A stretch of 64,000 nucleotides of DNA from Acanthornis magna (lineage: Eukaryota; Chordata; Aves; Passeriformes; Acanthizidae): assembly GCA_036785705.1 (NCBI GenBank), contig JAWUZG010000071.1, positions 248,001 to 312,000 on the forward strand, read 5' to 3'. A model generated the notes under the pieces. That model was not told where the DNA came from and searched no databases. It worked only from the letters and a program-made list of their open reading frames with translations. Below, piece by piece: positions 35,083 to 48,000 of the stretch (the stretch's first letter is position 1; the number at the start of each line of letters is the position of its first letter). Both the position numbers and the translations under genes were made by a program.

Positions 35083-35934
35083 ACTGATAAACTTACATTT
35101 GCACTCCTCAAAGATAATACAGAAAACATCTGGATGCTTACATTCAAAGTGACTCCAAAAGTCAGGTTATTCAATGTCAAATTACATACATACTATGAAT
35201 GAATTTGGACATGCAAAGATAGCTCACAGCTAAGCTCATAGCTTATTCTTTCCTTCTTTGCATTTGTTCAACTTTAAACAATATTTTCATCAACTTTCAG
35301 AGAAAAGTTTCTAATAAATGGAAAGCAGATAAAGGAAAATTTTCAGTGGAGCAGTAGATATAAAACAGAAAATATTGTGTGAAATGCTGAAAATTTCTTG
35401 ACAAATAATCTGAGAAAGGCAGGAGCAAACAGTTCTAGAACATTTTCCAGAAATGCTTTCTCATGGTGTGAAATGCAAAAAGTTGCTGATATCTATTTAT
35501 TGCTATATTTATTTTATTGAAGAGTTTATGACTTGGAGGAAAATGTTAACAGTAGTAAAAAATAACAAGTCTGTATAGAGACAGGAGTGAGTGGACGATT
35601 ATGGTACTTAAGGAGGAAAGACTTCCTTAGATCAGTGCCTTCTCTCACCTTTTGAATATCAAGACCCACTCTGAAACTCTCCGTAAGGTGCAGAGGGATC
35701 TTTCTGCATCTTTTTTACCTCTCGTAGTAAGTGCAGGCAGCTTGTGTGCGCGGCTGTCACAGTGGAGAGGGAAAAGTAGCTGGCATGGAGTACATACCTG
35801 CCTGCTGAAATACGATAGAGCCACAACTGCTTAAGGCCATCCTGGCTACCAGGCTGCTGCTTCAAGATATAATGGAAAATTTTGGAAAAGCTGATAGGGG
35901 AAGACATTTTATTGAGAAACAACGATAATGAATA
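35083..35934. other. unique stretch, no gene seen
   Basis: The minus frame 35659-35949 (96 codons) overlaps the start of the CR1 and has no recognisable feature. Confidence 0.35.
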
Positions 35935-36208
35935 ACAGTGATTGGACAAGGGGCACTGACTTTAAACTGAAGGGGGATAGATTTAGTTTGGATATTAGGA
36001 GAAATACTTTACTGTGAGGGTGGTGAGGGACTGGCACAGGCTGCCCAGAGAAGTTGTGGATGCCCCACCCCTGGAAGTGTTCAAGGACAGATTGGTTGGA
36101 GCTTTGACCAACCTGGTCTAGTGGAACATGTCATTGCCCATGGCAGGGGATTTGGATATAAATGATCTTTAAGATCCCTTCCAACCCAAACTATTCTACG
36201 ATTCTATA
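35935..36208 (+). mobile_element. CR1 LINE 3' end, relatively well preserved
   Basis: Sense-orientation CR1: 'ggacaaggggcactgacttt', 'tgtgagggtggtgagggact', 'ggcacaggctgcccagagaa', 'gttgtggatgcccca', 'aagatcccttccaacccaaa', ending 'ctattctacgattctata', the canonical octamer-type tail. Only the 3' region (about 270 bp) is present. It is the least diverged CR1 in the window by eye. Confidence 0.93.
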
Positions 36209-39200
36209 AGAATAGAGAAAGCAACTTACATGAAAGCTTTTAAGAGTACATTAAAAGATTAGGTTCAAAAATCGGTTGTTATAACAACTAGAAGTTTGAG
36301 AATGTTTGACTGATTTGATTTGTGTAGATTATATTTTGTCTATTAGACTTCTAATGTTTACTTCAGCCTAAAAAACTGTTAAATGGATTGCCATTGTTTA
36401 GTGATTGAGAGTCTGCTGATTGCAATAAATTACACCCACTGGTTTTAAGATAAACATACATAGCATGCCTCATTTATTGGTAGAAGACTAAGGCACAACA
36501 TTTTAAAATGGCTTAACTTTAGGAGTAGGCATAGAATTATTTCTAAGGATCTGGTTTAGAAGGCAGAGAGTCTCTTCATATTTGTGTTCATGTCAAAGTC
36601 CTCCCAGCTTTTTTCCTCAGTTCTCAAGGTAGGTCTTCTGCAGAGAAAATGAAAGTATAGTTCTGTAAAAAGAGAAAAGATCATTCATGAGCTTTTATGC
36701 TTAAAAGTATCTGTAATGAATGCTGACTGCTCTTTTTATGATTCTGTGCAATAGGAGCAGGATTCACTTACAAAATAAAAAGACCTTGTGGTGGATTCAG
36801 TCAACGTTTCTTCCTTTTGTGGTCTTTCCAGTGTTCTAGGTTTAGTCGTGAAAACAGATTTTTGAAAAATCGTATTTGCCACAGCAAGCTAGAGGAGAGT
36901 ACAAATAACCTGCACAATGTCCCTCCTGGCTTTGGAACAGAATTTTTAGAAATGAGTAAAAATACACTCCCTGTCTCCTCTGCTTCCGTGTTCAACGCTC
37001 CTATCTACATTCTCACACGTGTTATCAATCACTCCACATCCATCTTAATAGAGTCAAACTTCACTCTCTTGCCTTTCAGCACTGTGCATACTCTACATAT
37101 TCCTGCAGGTCATCAACTTTCCTAACTATCTTGCGACTTAAAACTTCAGCTGAAATCCACTTAATTGAACAATGGCCGTAACAACCAAAACCAGGCACAA
37201 TCTCTCAATGTGGTTTTTTTTTCAGTAGAAAACAATAAATGAAGTCAGCGTTGCACATATTTTTTGAAATTATCAGTAGAGATGATACTTTCCCAGGTCC
37301 AGAGGAGTTTTTTAACAGTAGTTTTCTTGACCAGTTCTTCAATATGTCTGAACAGATTTAAATATAACCTTTGTCTGAAATATATCAGAAACCTAAGGCC
37401 TGTTATGTAAACTTCTATTCTTTTCATGTCATTGTTCACATCACATTACAAGCAATAGTGGTAGATGTTATGCTTGAAAGGAAAATCTTTTAAAAAAGAT
37501 GTTTGAGAGAGACCAAACAACTGAAAATGTCTTTTTTGTTGTTTATTTTTAGTTGTGAGTTACCATCAGAATGATCGTACAAATGTTCTGTTGTTTATGC
37601 TACAAGAGGAAGTGTATCTTCTAGAGCATCCTTTTTGATATTATTCCTGGGATGAACTATTCCAGACAGACTTGGTTTTGGATGACTGAATCCCCCTTTA
37701 AACAAATAATATCAGATGTGTGATGTGCAGGCACCAGCTTGAACCCAAGGTCTTACTTGTTGTAATCCCAAGATTCTACTTGCCTCAAAAAGTGAAAACT
37801 TAAGATTCAGAACAAGCTCTTTGCTTTATAAATGCAGCAGCTGTCTGTTCACACCTTTCATGGGGTGTTTGGGCCACCCAGATGAAACAGTCACAAATCA
37901 AAATGGAACTCCCATCGTGCTGTTAAACACTCCCCAAAGATAAGAGCAACAGGCCTGTAACATCGATTATCTCACCCGCAAGAGACAGCAATGGGGTTTC
38001 AGAGTATCTTGCTCTTCTGACAGTTTGTGTTAAAATAAAACAGATTGAGGGACAAAGAAGTTCAAACGTAGAAAAAAAAAGGCAAATTTGTGTGGCTGTT
38101 ATCCATAAAACTGGAGTTGTACATGTGACCACAGCAGACTATGACTGGTTAATGACATGGCAAATGCATTTAACTTCGGTGATGGGCTTCTGCTTCAACT
38201 TTAGGGAAAAGCACTGAATTGTTTTGGGGGAGATTTGGACTACACATGAATTTGTTTTATGTTCCAATAACTGGCTTTGGAAAAAGGAAAACACCTCTAC
38301 TCTTTTGCTGTGGGCTAGAAGTACTTATTCCAGTCCTTTTCTTTGAAATATTGTAAGCTAAATCAATCAATTTAATTTACTTAAGAGGCAAGCAGGAATG
38401 TAAAAAAAAAAGGGCTTAGATGGGTGGGTGAGCTAGTGCAACTTGCCTATCCTTTCAAGGATGTCATTCTACCTACTCCTCTTGCTATGCACCACAACCA
38501 GTATTCCAGAACTCCACGTGAGTCTCACCTGGGGATTTAAATTATAGTCATCTTAACTTGTATTTCCTAGAACAACAGGCTGGACATTGGCAAAGGTTCC
38601 ATAAGGCTGCTGTGAGAAACATACACTATCCTTCAGGCTTATTTAAAAATATTTCATGTCATAAAGTACACCTAAGGGAGGGAATACTCTACGGGTCTGC
38701 CTTTTCTGGCTCTTTTCCATCACTCATACTGCATACATCAATTTAAGTGCTGAGAACTGACATATTCACTGGGTTGGTAGTAATAGACCACCTTGCTATT
38801 GTAGGACACAATGAGTAAATTTCAGATCATTTGGCAGTAATATTCCTAAAATCACTGCTTTGTATATGCATTTATACATACAGTGGTGCCAATGATATTT
38901 TTTATTCCCTGTGCATATTGCTACTTTTTTACTATGTTTTGTAGCCTTTATTGCAGTACAAACGTTGCTCTCCTGTAGTAACAGAAGTAACCTACAGTAA
39001 CCTGGGGTGTAAAGTAGGAGTAATAAGCAGCTAATACTGGATATGAAAGAAGTAATAAATTCACCAGGGTTGCAAAAAAATAGTTAAGAGGGTAATTGTT
39101 TCCTTTCTACTTTTTCTGCATGAGCATACACCCATGATGAAGAAAGGTTAGAAAATCAGTATTGCATGTTCTATTTTAGCTTTTCTTTAACAAAGCCCAA

Positions 39201-39655
39201 AGTCCAAACAAACGAAGCAGAAGTAATTTCTAGCTTTTATCACTAGTATTTCTGACATGATTAAGGTTCAGAACACAGAAAGCAAATAAAGAGAAAACAG
39301 ATATTTTCATTAGAGGAAGGATTTCCAACTTGGAATTTTTTGAGTTCTTAACATTTCCAGTGATTCTTGAAAATAGTAATTAACACCAAAACACTCCTTT
39401 TAACAGCAATTTGAAGAATTTATTGCACATGACCTAAAGCCTAAATTGCAAGGTTATGTGATACCAGGAATAGTTTATTTCTTCTGTCTTCAGTTTAGCA
39501 GGGTAAAAGATCTTCTGCATGATAATTTCTTATAATAAGTTAATTGTATCTATTAATAAAAGAATAACAATTATGTCAAAAGAAATCTGGCATTTCTTAT
39601 AAAAACTGTTAATTCTTCACTTTTTCTTCATTAATGTTTGAAAGTTTTTAATCTC
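36209..39655. other. unique AT-rich stretch, no gene seen
   Basis: The largest frame is 36817-37125 (102 codons, plus), without recognisable features. No dispersed repeat named. Confidence 0.4.
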
Positions 39656-39674
39656 TTTTTTTTTTTTTTTTTTT
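39656..39674. repeat. poly-T run (19)
   Basis: Uninterrupted T19. Confidence 0.9.
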
Positions 39675-40484
39675 GTGGCTGATTCTGGCTGTGGTTGTGA
39701 CAGCTTTGGCTGGTCTCTGCCTTCATTCACTCTTTTTTAGTGGGTGTGCTTTCCCTTTCCACTGCTGTGTAGCAGTAGTAACATTTCTTTTAAAAGAAGA
39801 CAACTTGACACTGCAGATCTGGCTCGAGGCCTGCTGCACAGACCCTCTCTGCATTTGTTCTCACTTGTCAGGGTGATTTTTACCATCCCCATACAAAGCC
39901 TCTGCAATCTACACGGACTCCCATGTCACAGGTCTGTGTTCCCAGGCAAGGTTGTAAGAATCATACATAAAGAACAACCTTCCCTACTTTTTATTAAATA
40001 ATATGATAGCGGCACAATCCTACCTCTTTTTTTTTCCTCTGGGGAGGATTTCATAAACTTCCTATCAGTGTTTCTAAGTCTGTATAACACTAGACAGCCG
40101 TGTGGCTCTCCACTTTCGATGTGATTTTGAAGGCAGGCTCTGGAAAGTTGATAACATGTTTCACGACCTTCGTGTCTGGAAGCAGTTTCCCTTGATTGAA
40201 GTCATATAAGTTCAGCTAAGTTGGAGTGTGTTGTAAATATTTATCTGGCAGTCTGACATATAAAGTTGTTCTGAAATTACAAAGTACATTCCTGTCTTTC
40301 ATGTCTTATTACCACTTTTTTCAATACACTTGTGAGTGATATTATTTAGAGAACCTTCTATAAGTGACTTATCATTGCTTGTTAAAGTTCTCACACTCTG
40401 TTGTACAGTCATTTTTTTAGGATGGTAGCTCTTGAGTTGTATTACTTCCCTATCTTTTAAAACATAAATGTATGATTATTCCAG
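39675..40484. other. unique stretch, no gene seen
   Basis: Frames at 39673-40001 are at most 85 codons. Nothing recognised. Confidence 0.35.
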
Positions 40485-40511
40485 AAGTGCAACAAGAATT
40501 TATGCAATGAG
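40485..40511 (+). other. candidate 27-nt microexon
   Basis: 'gattattccag' is directly followed by 27 bases and then 'gag|gtaagc', a strong donor (exon 40485-40511). The length is a multiple of three. The upstream pyrimidine content is only moderate. Neuronal microexons have this size, but such AG-27-GT spacings also occur by chance. No peptide homology was recognised. Confidence 0.13.
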
Positions 40512-42296
40512 GTAAGCAGGGTCTGAACATTTAAATTTAAAATCTGGTTTTGTGGCACTTATTTCCATGTAGGGACACAGATGTTTCCTATCGCTGGCAA
40601 ATGTATGGTGATGACAACTTTCTAATCATTAGGTCATTTGTCATTACCTATCAAATAATTATATGTAAAGTAATGCTTCTGGGTAGAAATTCTTTCCCAG
40701 AAACAGAATTAGTTCAACTCCAGCTTCTTCTGTATTTTGTTGGGGTTTTTTCACTTATATTCGGAAATGAATTTTGTGCTTGACAAGGCGCCGTATCTGA
40801 AAAGTACAATTCTTTCTTACAGAGGTATAAGACAGGTTCAACAATGTTAGGCTGAATAGTGTTAGGATGAGCAGTGCATTGCTGCTGCGCTCTCATTTGG
40901 AGTCCTTTCAAGTCCAAACACAGTTTTGTTGCCAAGCATATTTTGCAAGGCTTCTTAGTGAGCTTAAATATGAGATATTTCTCTGAGTTTGCAAATAGCT
41001 TTTACGGAAAGAGGAAGGAAGGGAATTGAGGTGACAAATCAGCTAATTTCAGCAAACATTTCTAATTTGCACATGTTTCAGTTGAAATATGCAGTGAAAG
41101 GTTGAAATAGTTGCAGAACAGCTTCTCTAACACCTAGTGTTCCCAGGCCAGAAGCCATTACAGTCCCTCAAACTCCTCTTTCCCAAAGCCTTGTCATGGA
41201 GAGCTGTTAGGATGCAGTTACTGACTGTGATGTGCAGTTCCCCTGAACGTTAGAACTGGGGATAATTTACCTTTGTAGTAATTAATGTCAGGAGCAAACA
41301 CTTGGCTTACATATAAGGGAAAAAATTTTGCCTTATAATACTTGTTTAAAGTTTGTTCTAGTTTTGGTGTTGTGGGTTTTTCTTAATTTTTTTTAGATTT
41401 AAAAGAAAAATTATTTAAATTACATAAAACCCAGTAATTTTTCTTAGAAGCCTACCTCAGGCTGAAATGAAAACATTGCTTCTTCCTGACTGGCAGCAAA
41501 ATAAAAAATAATCTGGAAATATTAGGAGAGAGTATTAACAAGTAAATACCCCTCACTTCAAAGCATTAAATTCAGTCATTAAGGCAGATGCGCACTCAAG
41601 AAATCTGATGCACAAGGAAAAGTTTTGTTATTGATTTGTAAAAAAATCCCAACCCAACCATAATTCTGTGTAACTAGAGTGTTAAAAACTAATTAAAATA
41701 TGATCAAATAGACCTGACAATTTAAGACCTATGTTCCTCACAAAAACAAACTAGTTGTAGTATGGTAACTCTGTGCAGAAAAATGAAGACCTTAGTCCTT
41801 TGTCTGAAAAGCTGAATAGCTGCAGAAATAAACTAGTTTGATAATAATTATTTGGACCAGCCAAAGAAAAAATTGCTTTCTGCAGCTTGTGATAGCTGGT
41901 CAGACTGGTCACTGATCCCCAAACCTAGAGAAATTATGAAAACAGTAGTGGAGGAGTTAAATTATTTTCTTTTTCTATGGAACAACAGCAAAATAAAGCA
42001 CTTCTGAGATAGTGTAATGGTATTCTACATTTGAAACTGATGTGTAATAGTATAATTTGATGTTTTACACTCTGTATCACAGAGTGCTCATTTCTGTTTC
42101 TGTAGCATCCAAAAAACCCTTAAAGAAACCACCTGCTGATACATACATAAATAGATAAGTTTTGACCATTTACAGGAGATTACTGTTGAGAGGATACAAA
42201 GTTCAATAAAGAATCTGCTGTTTACCTAGCTGATTGCAGTATTTGTAAAAGTACAAGAAAATCATGTTTTGAATTAAAAAAAAATCTGCATTTAAT
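40512..42296. other. unique AT-rich stretch, no gene seen
   Basis: Frames at most 77 codons. Nothing recognised. Confidence 0.4.
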
Positions 42297-42311
42297 AAAA
42301 AAAAAAAAAAA
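42297..42311. repeat. poly-A run (15)
   Basis: A15, preceded by another A-rich stretch at about 42276-42284. Confidence 0.85.
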
Positions 42312-42641
42312 GTTGAATTAAAATCGCTGCTTTTTCAACATTTCCATAGGTTTTTTTCTTTTTCTTGTATTTTGGATCTGAATTCAGTAAAGCACTTGAG
42401 TCTTTATGGAAATATGACTTCAGGAATATCACTGGCAAAATCTTTAAACTCTTCATCAAAAACAAGTATGTGTAACTGTAAGTATCTGCTTCTATGGCTT
42501 TATAAAAAATTGTCCACTGGTAACTTGCTGATGTCTGATTCTGCAAAGGGAATCCCTGATGTGATACGTTTCTTCATTCAAGGATTTTTGCTAATTCTGT
42601 GGAGCAAAGTATTCTCGACAACTTATTTGCAATGGAAGAAA

Positions 42642-42643
<2 letters not shown>
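42312..42643. other. unique spacer
   Basis: The 128-codon frame 42372-42758 runs through the GT array as poly-Val/Cys and is not supported as a gene. Confidence 0.4.

Positions 42644-42685
<42 letters not shown>
42644..42685. repeat. (GT)21 microsatellite
   Basis: Twenty-one perfect GT copies. Can adopt Z-DNA and is likely length-polymorphic. Confidence 0.98.
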
Positions 42686-42687
<2 letters not shown>

Positions 42688-44281
42688 CAGAGTGCCATTT
42701 GATCCAAACCATCAGTGTGACCCAGCTAAACATGTGGTCTCATATGAGTAAGAGTTGAAAATTTATCCCCCAACATATATCTTACAGGAATTCAACAAGA
42801 TATTGATTCAGTATGTTATGGTAGTTTCACTTTCCATGAAGGTATCGCTCAATGACCTGAATATAATCACATTAGCAAGACCACAAACTGCTTAAAGCAG
42901 AATGAATCATATTGATTTTATACCCAACAGAGCTGTGATACAGTTAAAGATACGTGTAAGGAAGACTTCTCAGAAAGTAGTTAAATGTTAAAACTGAAAA
43001 TTTAAAAGTAGGAGCTTGGTGTTCTGCTCTTGGCACTGTCAGAATGCCGATATGGAGTGTTTAGGCAGATACTAAACCTCCCTGTGTTTTTCCTGCGCCT
43101 TTAGTTAGCAAGTTAGATTGAGGTTTCATTTTTTCTCTTATTGTGTTTATGAAGTATTTTGCAACTCTTAAGAGGGAAAATGAGCATTACAAGTGCAAAG
43201 TTAAAACACCATTATTGTATTTAAGTAATTATACCATTTTTTTCAATCAATAAAAGTCTTAGAGGGTAGCAATGTATTTCTTTTAGCTGAGCTAGTAGAT
43301 ACAGTGGGGCAGGCAGAACTTGTTTGTTATTGTGGTTCATATCTAGTTCACTGAAATTATCAGATCCTGCTTTTTATCAAAAGCAGATTATGGAAAAGAT
43401 AGACCTAGTTTAATACAAATAGTTGATTTCCATGTTCCAAAACCTAAACTTTTCACACAGTGGTGACAAAGACTAATGGAATTGTTGGCTGTGGTGGTGT
43501 CTGCTTTGCCATACTACAGTATTCACTGTATTTTGGCTTAAACATTTTGCAGAAGTGTAACACAGAAAGTACAGCCAATAAATCTACACTTTGTTTGCCC
43601 TGTGATGTATTGACACTACAATAAAATTATTTTACTTACTTCAAGTATTAATTGAAGTGAAAATATTTTTCTAGGTGGAGTAAGATTTGTGTATGGTTCA
43701 TTACAAGATGAGTGTTTAACAATAAAACATCTTTGTTTCCGTCACTCATGTCTCTGCACTTTGTCTGGCGCTAAGATTTCAAGCCTTTGGGATCCTCTTT
43801 GATGTAAGTGCAATACTTCTTGAATTACTCTCCTCCAAGAATTAGATAATTCACTGGTGTATGCAGGTATTCTACTGCTTAAAGGAAAATGTTATAATTT
43901 TTGTATTATCATTTTTGCTTCTGCTAAACTTTTAGTTGAATAATTATACTGTTACAGCTGAGGTTATGGAAATCATTTAAACAAAGGCATTGGGTTGAGT
44001 GCTGAAGAAAGAATAAAGTCAATGTTTTACCTACATTTCACATGTGATAAATACTTGAATACCTATCTCTCTGTTCTAGGAGAGTTCTTGTAATATTACA
44101 GACATCTAGAAATACATATTTTCTTACTGTGGGCTTCTCCTATTTTGCTGTTTTCCATTCCTGCTTTTACTCTTTTTGTTATTGCATTAGCATGCTGTGG
44201 TTTAACATTCTTGTCACATAAGGGATGGTGATGTACTCCATTCCTGCTGCATGCAGCACAGAACTGACTTATTCCTAAAGG
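42686..44281. other. unique AT-rich stretch, no gene seen
   Basis: No frame above 60 codons and no repeat recognised. Confidence 0.4.
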
Positions 44282-44310
44282 GGAAAAGAAGAAAAAAAGA
44301 AAGAAAGAGA
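44282..44310. repeat. GAAA-type purine tract
   Basis: Irregular GAAA/GAAG units, all purine. Confidence 0.75.
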
Positions 44311-45046
44311 CTCAATTTATTAAGAGATTCATTTATTAAGCTAAAATGTAAAAACATATTTATATTAGTAACAGGAGAGGTCAAAACTTACCTCAGAGAT
44401 TAGACCCCTGGTTTTAAATGTGTGACATAGTGATTTCTTATGGCAGTTGACTCTTGTCAACTACAGGCTCCACTAGCCCAGAGCAAACCTTTTTCATCTT
44501 GCACACAAATTTAGCCAGCAATATATTAAATAAATACGGCAATATATTTATATTACTCAAATAAAAACCTCTTGATATAAAATATCCCTCACAGAGATTT
44601 CGTAAAACTACATTTACACTTTCAGGATATTATATAGGTTCTGTAATATTTTCTTCGTGTCTCTGGTCCTCAGCACTAGAGGGACAGCATGGTGCTCTTC
44701 AGTTCTCTTAAATCTTTCAAAACATATTCCACCTTAAAATGAAGTCTTGTTACAGTCTGAAATGTCAGAGGTGTGAGATTTGTAGCATTGTAGGTGAGAG
44801 ACTCAATTTCAGTAGAAGAAAACATAATCTATCTTCCCTCTGTACTTCTGCGAACCTGTCCCAGCTGGATCTTGGCAGCACTCGAGGTATCCATCACTGC
44901 TAACTGTGCTTGTCTGGAAGCAGCACACAAATCTGCCTGTTTTAGAAGCCCTGATTTGAACATTTCCTGTTCATCACCACACATGAGTCTCCCTACATGA
45001 AGTCACACATGTTCTCCTAGAGATGCTCTTTGCAATCTCGTTAGTG
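44311..45046. other. unique stretch, no gene seen
   Basis: The 68-codon frame at 44794-45000 has no recognisable feature. GC content rises towards the hairpin that follows. Confidence 0.35.
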
Positions 45047-45099
45047 CCGGAGATGGCGGAGGGGGACGTAGCTGTGTGCCGCTCCATGAGCATCTCCGG
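45047..45099. other. CpG-containing inverted repeat (hairpin)
   Basis: The arms CCGGAGATG (45047-45055) and CATCTCCGG (45091-45099) are perfect reverse complements, with a 35-base loop that holds a further GCGG/CCGC pair. Several CpGs cluster here, unlike the surroundings. A third related block, 'gagatgctc' at about 45020, is complementary to 'gagcatctc' at 45088. No tRNA, snoRNA box pair or known miRNA was recognised. Could be a structured RNA, a first-exon remnant or chance. Confidence 0.4.
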
Positions 45100-48000
45100 A
45101 GGGCTGGCCTGAGCAGGTTTTGTCAGACGCAAGGAATGTTGCTGTGAACTTCACAGTTATTAGTCCAAAAAATTACAGGCTCTCTCTGTCACCCAAAATA
45201 CAGCAATTTACTTCTGATGACTAATGTTCTGGTAGCAAACTCCACGTAATCTATTTTGATTTACTGTGATTATGGTATGTCCCCTCCAATTGCTTTTTCC
45301 TCATTCTCAAGGAGTTCAGAGGTATGCTTCTCCCTAAACCCCAGAAGTGCAGCTATGAGCTGGAGAGACATATGCATGTGATTAATCAGTGGATGATGAG
45401 AAATCAGTACCCTGCATTCATTATTTTACGGTGCTTAAAATTTCCTAGTTATTGAAGATGCAAAGAATGCAAAGAAGGCTTTGAGGTGTGTAGAAAATTC
45501 AACATCTGGATAGCAATGGGCATAGCTGAGTGGGGATGAAGTTTTCTAGGGGTAATTTTTGTTTAAGTCTTCCTTGCACAGAGAATGAAAGCTGGGGCTA
45601 TCATGTGCAACAATAGAGGGCTGTGGGATCAGACTTGGTCACAATGGACGGTTCTATTGGCTCCGCCAAAAATAACTTAGAGGAATAAAAGAATTAAAAT
45701 GTTAACTTACCCAGAGAAAGAAAAATAATCTGCTATTTCTACAAACAGCCTTTCACTGTCTCTCTGCAGCTGCCTCAGCAGTACTCAGTAGGATAAGAAA
45801 CAGGTTTTAGTTGCTATTAAGGACCAAATGAAAATATATGCACAAGTATCCTCTGAAATATGAGGCTGTGATTTTATTTTGCTTTACAAACAGAGATGGA
45901 TTACACATTATTGCACAGCTTCTGAAAGATTCAATGGTGCTCTTTACAGATATTTAGAGTTACCTGACAAACATAATATGCATAAAGAATTTTTTTCTTT
46001 TGAAATGTTTAAAGTTGGAGATGAAGATTTAAGTGCTAAATGTTGAGGTGCTTCTTATCTAATAAAATGTAATGACCTATGTGTTTTAGTGTTCCTGTGT
46101 TTGCGATATTTGAGCAAGATCAAAAAGATGAGTTCCTTCTTTTTTATGAGATGCATATTACTTATTTTCAGCTTGTGTTTGTACATATACACTTAGAAGC
46201 ATGAATGAATGGAGCCTGACATGAAGTGAGGAAGATATACAGCCCAAGTTAAACCTGCAATTGACAGTGTTCATTATTTCCATTCACTGCTTCTCCTCTA
46301 TAATAGAGACAGGTAATTGTTGGGTGAAATGTATGGACACGATTAACCTGTTACAGACAGACAGCGATAAGATTACTGGAATTTAGCAAATGTTATTTCA
46401 AATGGCTGTTGCACTTTATTTCCTGAAGTTAACTGTCTTACTGAAATAAATATATGATAGACCATGACACTCCATCTGTGAATCTGTCTGTGTCTGGAGT
46501 GTTTCCCAGGACCTCCTTAAGAGAAGTTTTTTTTTATGTCAAGGGTTTCTTTCTCATTACATAGCTCTAAATATTGGAAATATATTCACCAAATGGCCAT
46601 ATGTCATGGCATCCCATCATTATTATCTAAGAGATGGTTTAGTGAAAATCTGGCTCATTTCTTTCTATCAAATCAAGTTATGAGCAACAGCTAATGAAAA
46701 CTAAGTCTTGAGAGGTCTCAGGAGTGCATGATTTTCTAATTAGATTGATGTTTAGATAAAATTAATACTGAGGTGGCCAAATATTTTGAGGAGGATGGGC
46801 AGGGACTACTTAACTCCTGCACCAAAGTTAGGAGCTTGCTTCTCTCTCTTGCTCTCTTGCTGGAGCAGTGGAACCTCTTTAACCCACCCTGGTGACAGAA
46901 AAATTTGTATGACCATATGTTTGTGATTTAGAATATATGACAGACTGAAAACCTTCCAAGAGGACTGCTTTATAGAAACAGTGTTGAACTAAAACAAAGG
47001 GACGAGGCCTGCAGTGCAGTGAGTGCAGGAGGAAAAAAGGGGTGCACTGAGAGCAACGGTCAGCAAGTGATGATTTTTACCTAGTAACAAATATAAGGTA
47101 CAGGCATAAAAGATGACACAGTACAGGATGCCATCTCCACACAGCTCAGTTCTATCATGACAGTGGACTCTCTGTGTTGCTATAAGTAAGTAATGACCTA
47201 GACCCGGCATGAAAAGGAGGGACAGGAACATTTCTCCACTGCTCTTAAGCACTATTTTTAGATATCTTTAGCGTTTTAAACTCTGCATTCGGACCCACAT
47301 CATACTTGAGTTATTCCTGTTCTTTAAAAAATCCTGCAGACTGGACAATCTTGAAAGGTTTTAACCTGTTGGATGTGGCTGGCTTCCAGGAAATTGTGGC
47401 AAGGCATGCTTTAGAGCATGCTTCAGGGGAAAGAGAGTGTCACTAGCCTGTAAAGGAGTCATCAGTCTTTCCCAGACTTTCTAAGGGACTCTGGAAAACA
47501 GGATATTGAATCTAGACTGCTGTACTCAGAACTGGCACAGTTTGTGGCAGGGCTTATGGCACCAGAGATGCATGGAAGGCTTCATTCAAACCAGGACATC
47601 AGGTTTAAATGATTCTTCTCAGGACTTGGATGTGGTAAATAAATGACAAATGAGCATCTTTATGAGCACAAGAAAGAAGAGAGGAACTTAACAGCACCCC
47701 AACTTTATTGGCATAAAGGAAAAAGAGGTGTTGGGAGCTGGTGCAGCTCAACAGCGTCACTTTCAAAGTCATGATCATTACTCTAGTGGCCACAGGCTTA
47801 AAACTAGCAGAGTTCAGTGTTTCTGCTACAGCCGAGTACACAGTTGGCTCTGAGAATATGTTTCCCAAAATTCTCACACCCTAAGGTAAATTATGCATCC
47901 CAGCATCTCAGTTATTTTCTAAAAAAATATAATAGAGCAGGCTATTCAGAACCTGTTCTGTATTTTAACTTTAGATCATGAAGTCTGCACGTGGAAAAGA

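Noticed and set aside
42372..42758. 128-codon frame crossing the GT array
   Set aside because: Includes poly-Val/Cys from (GT)21; no splice context.
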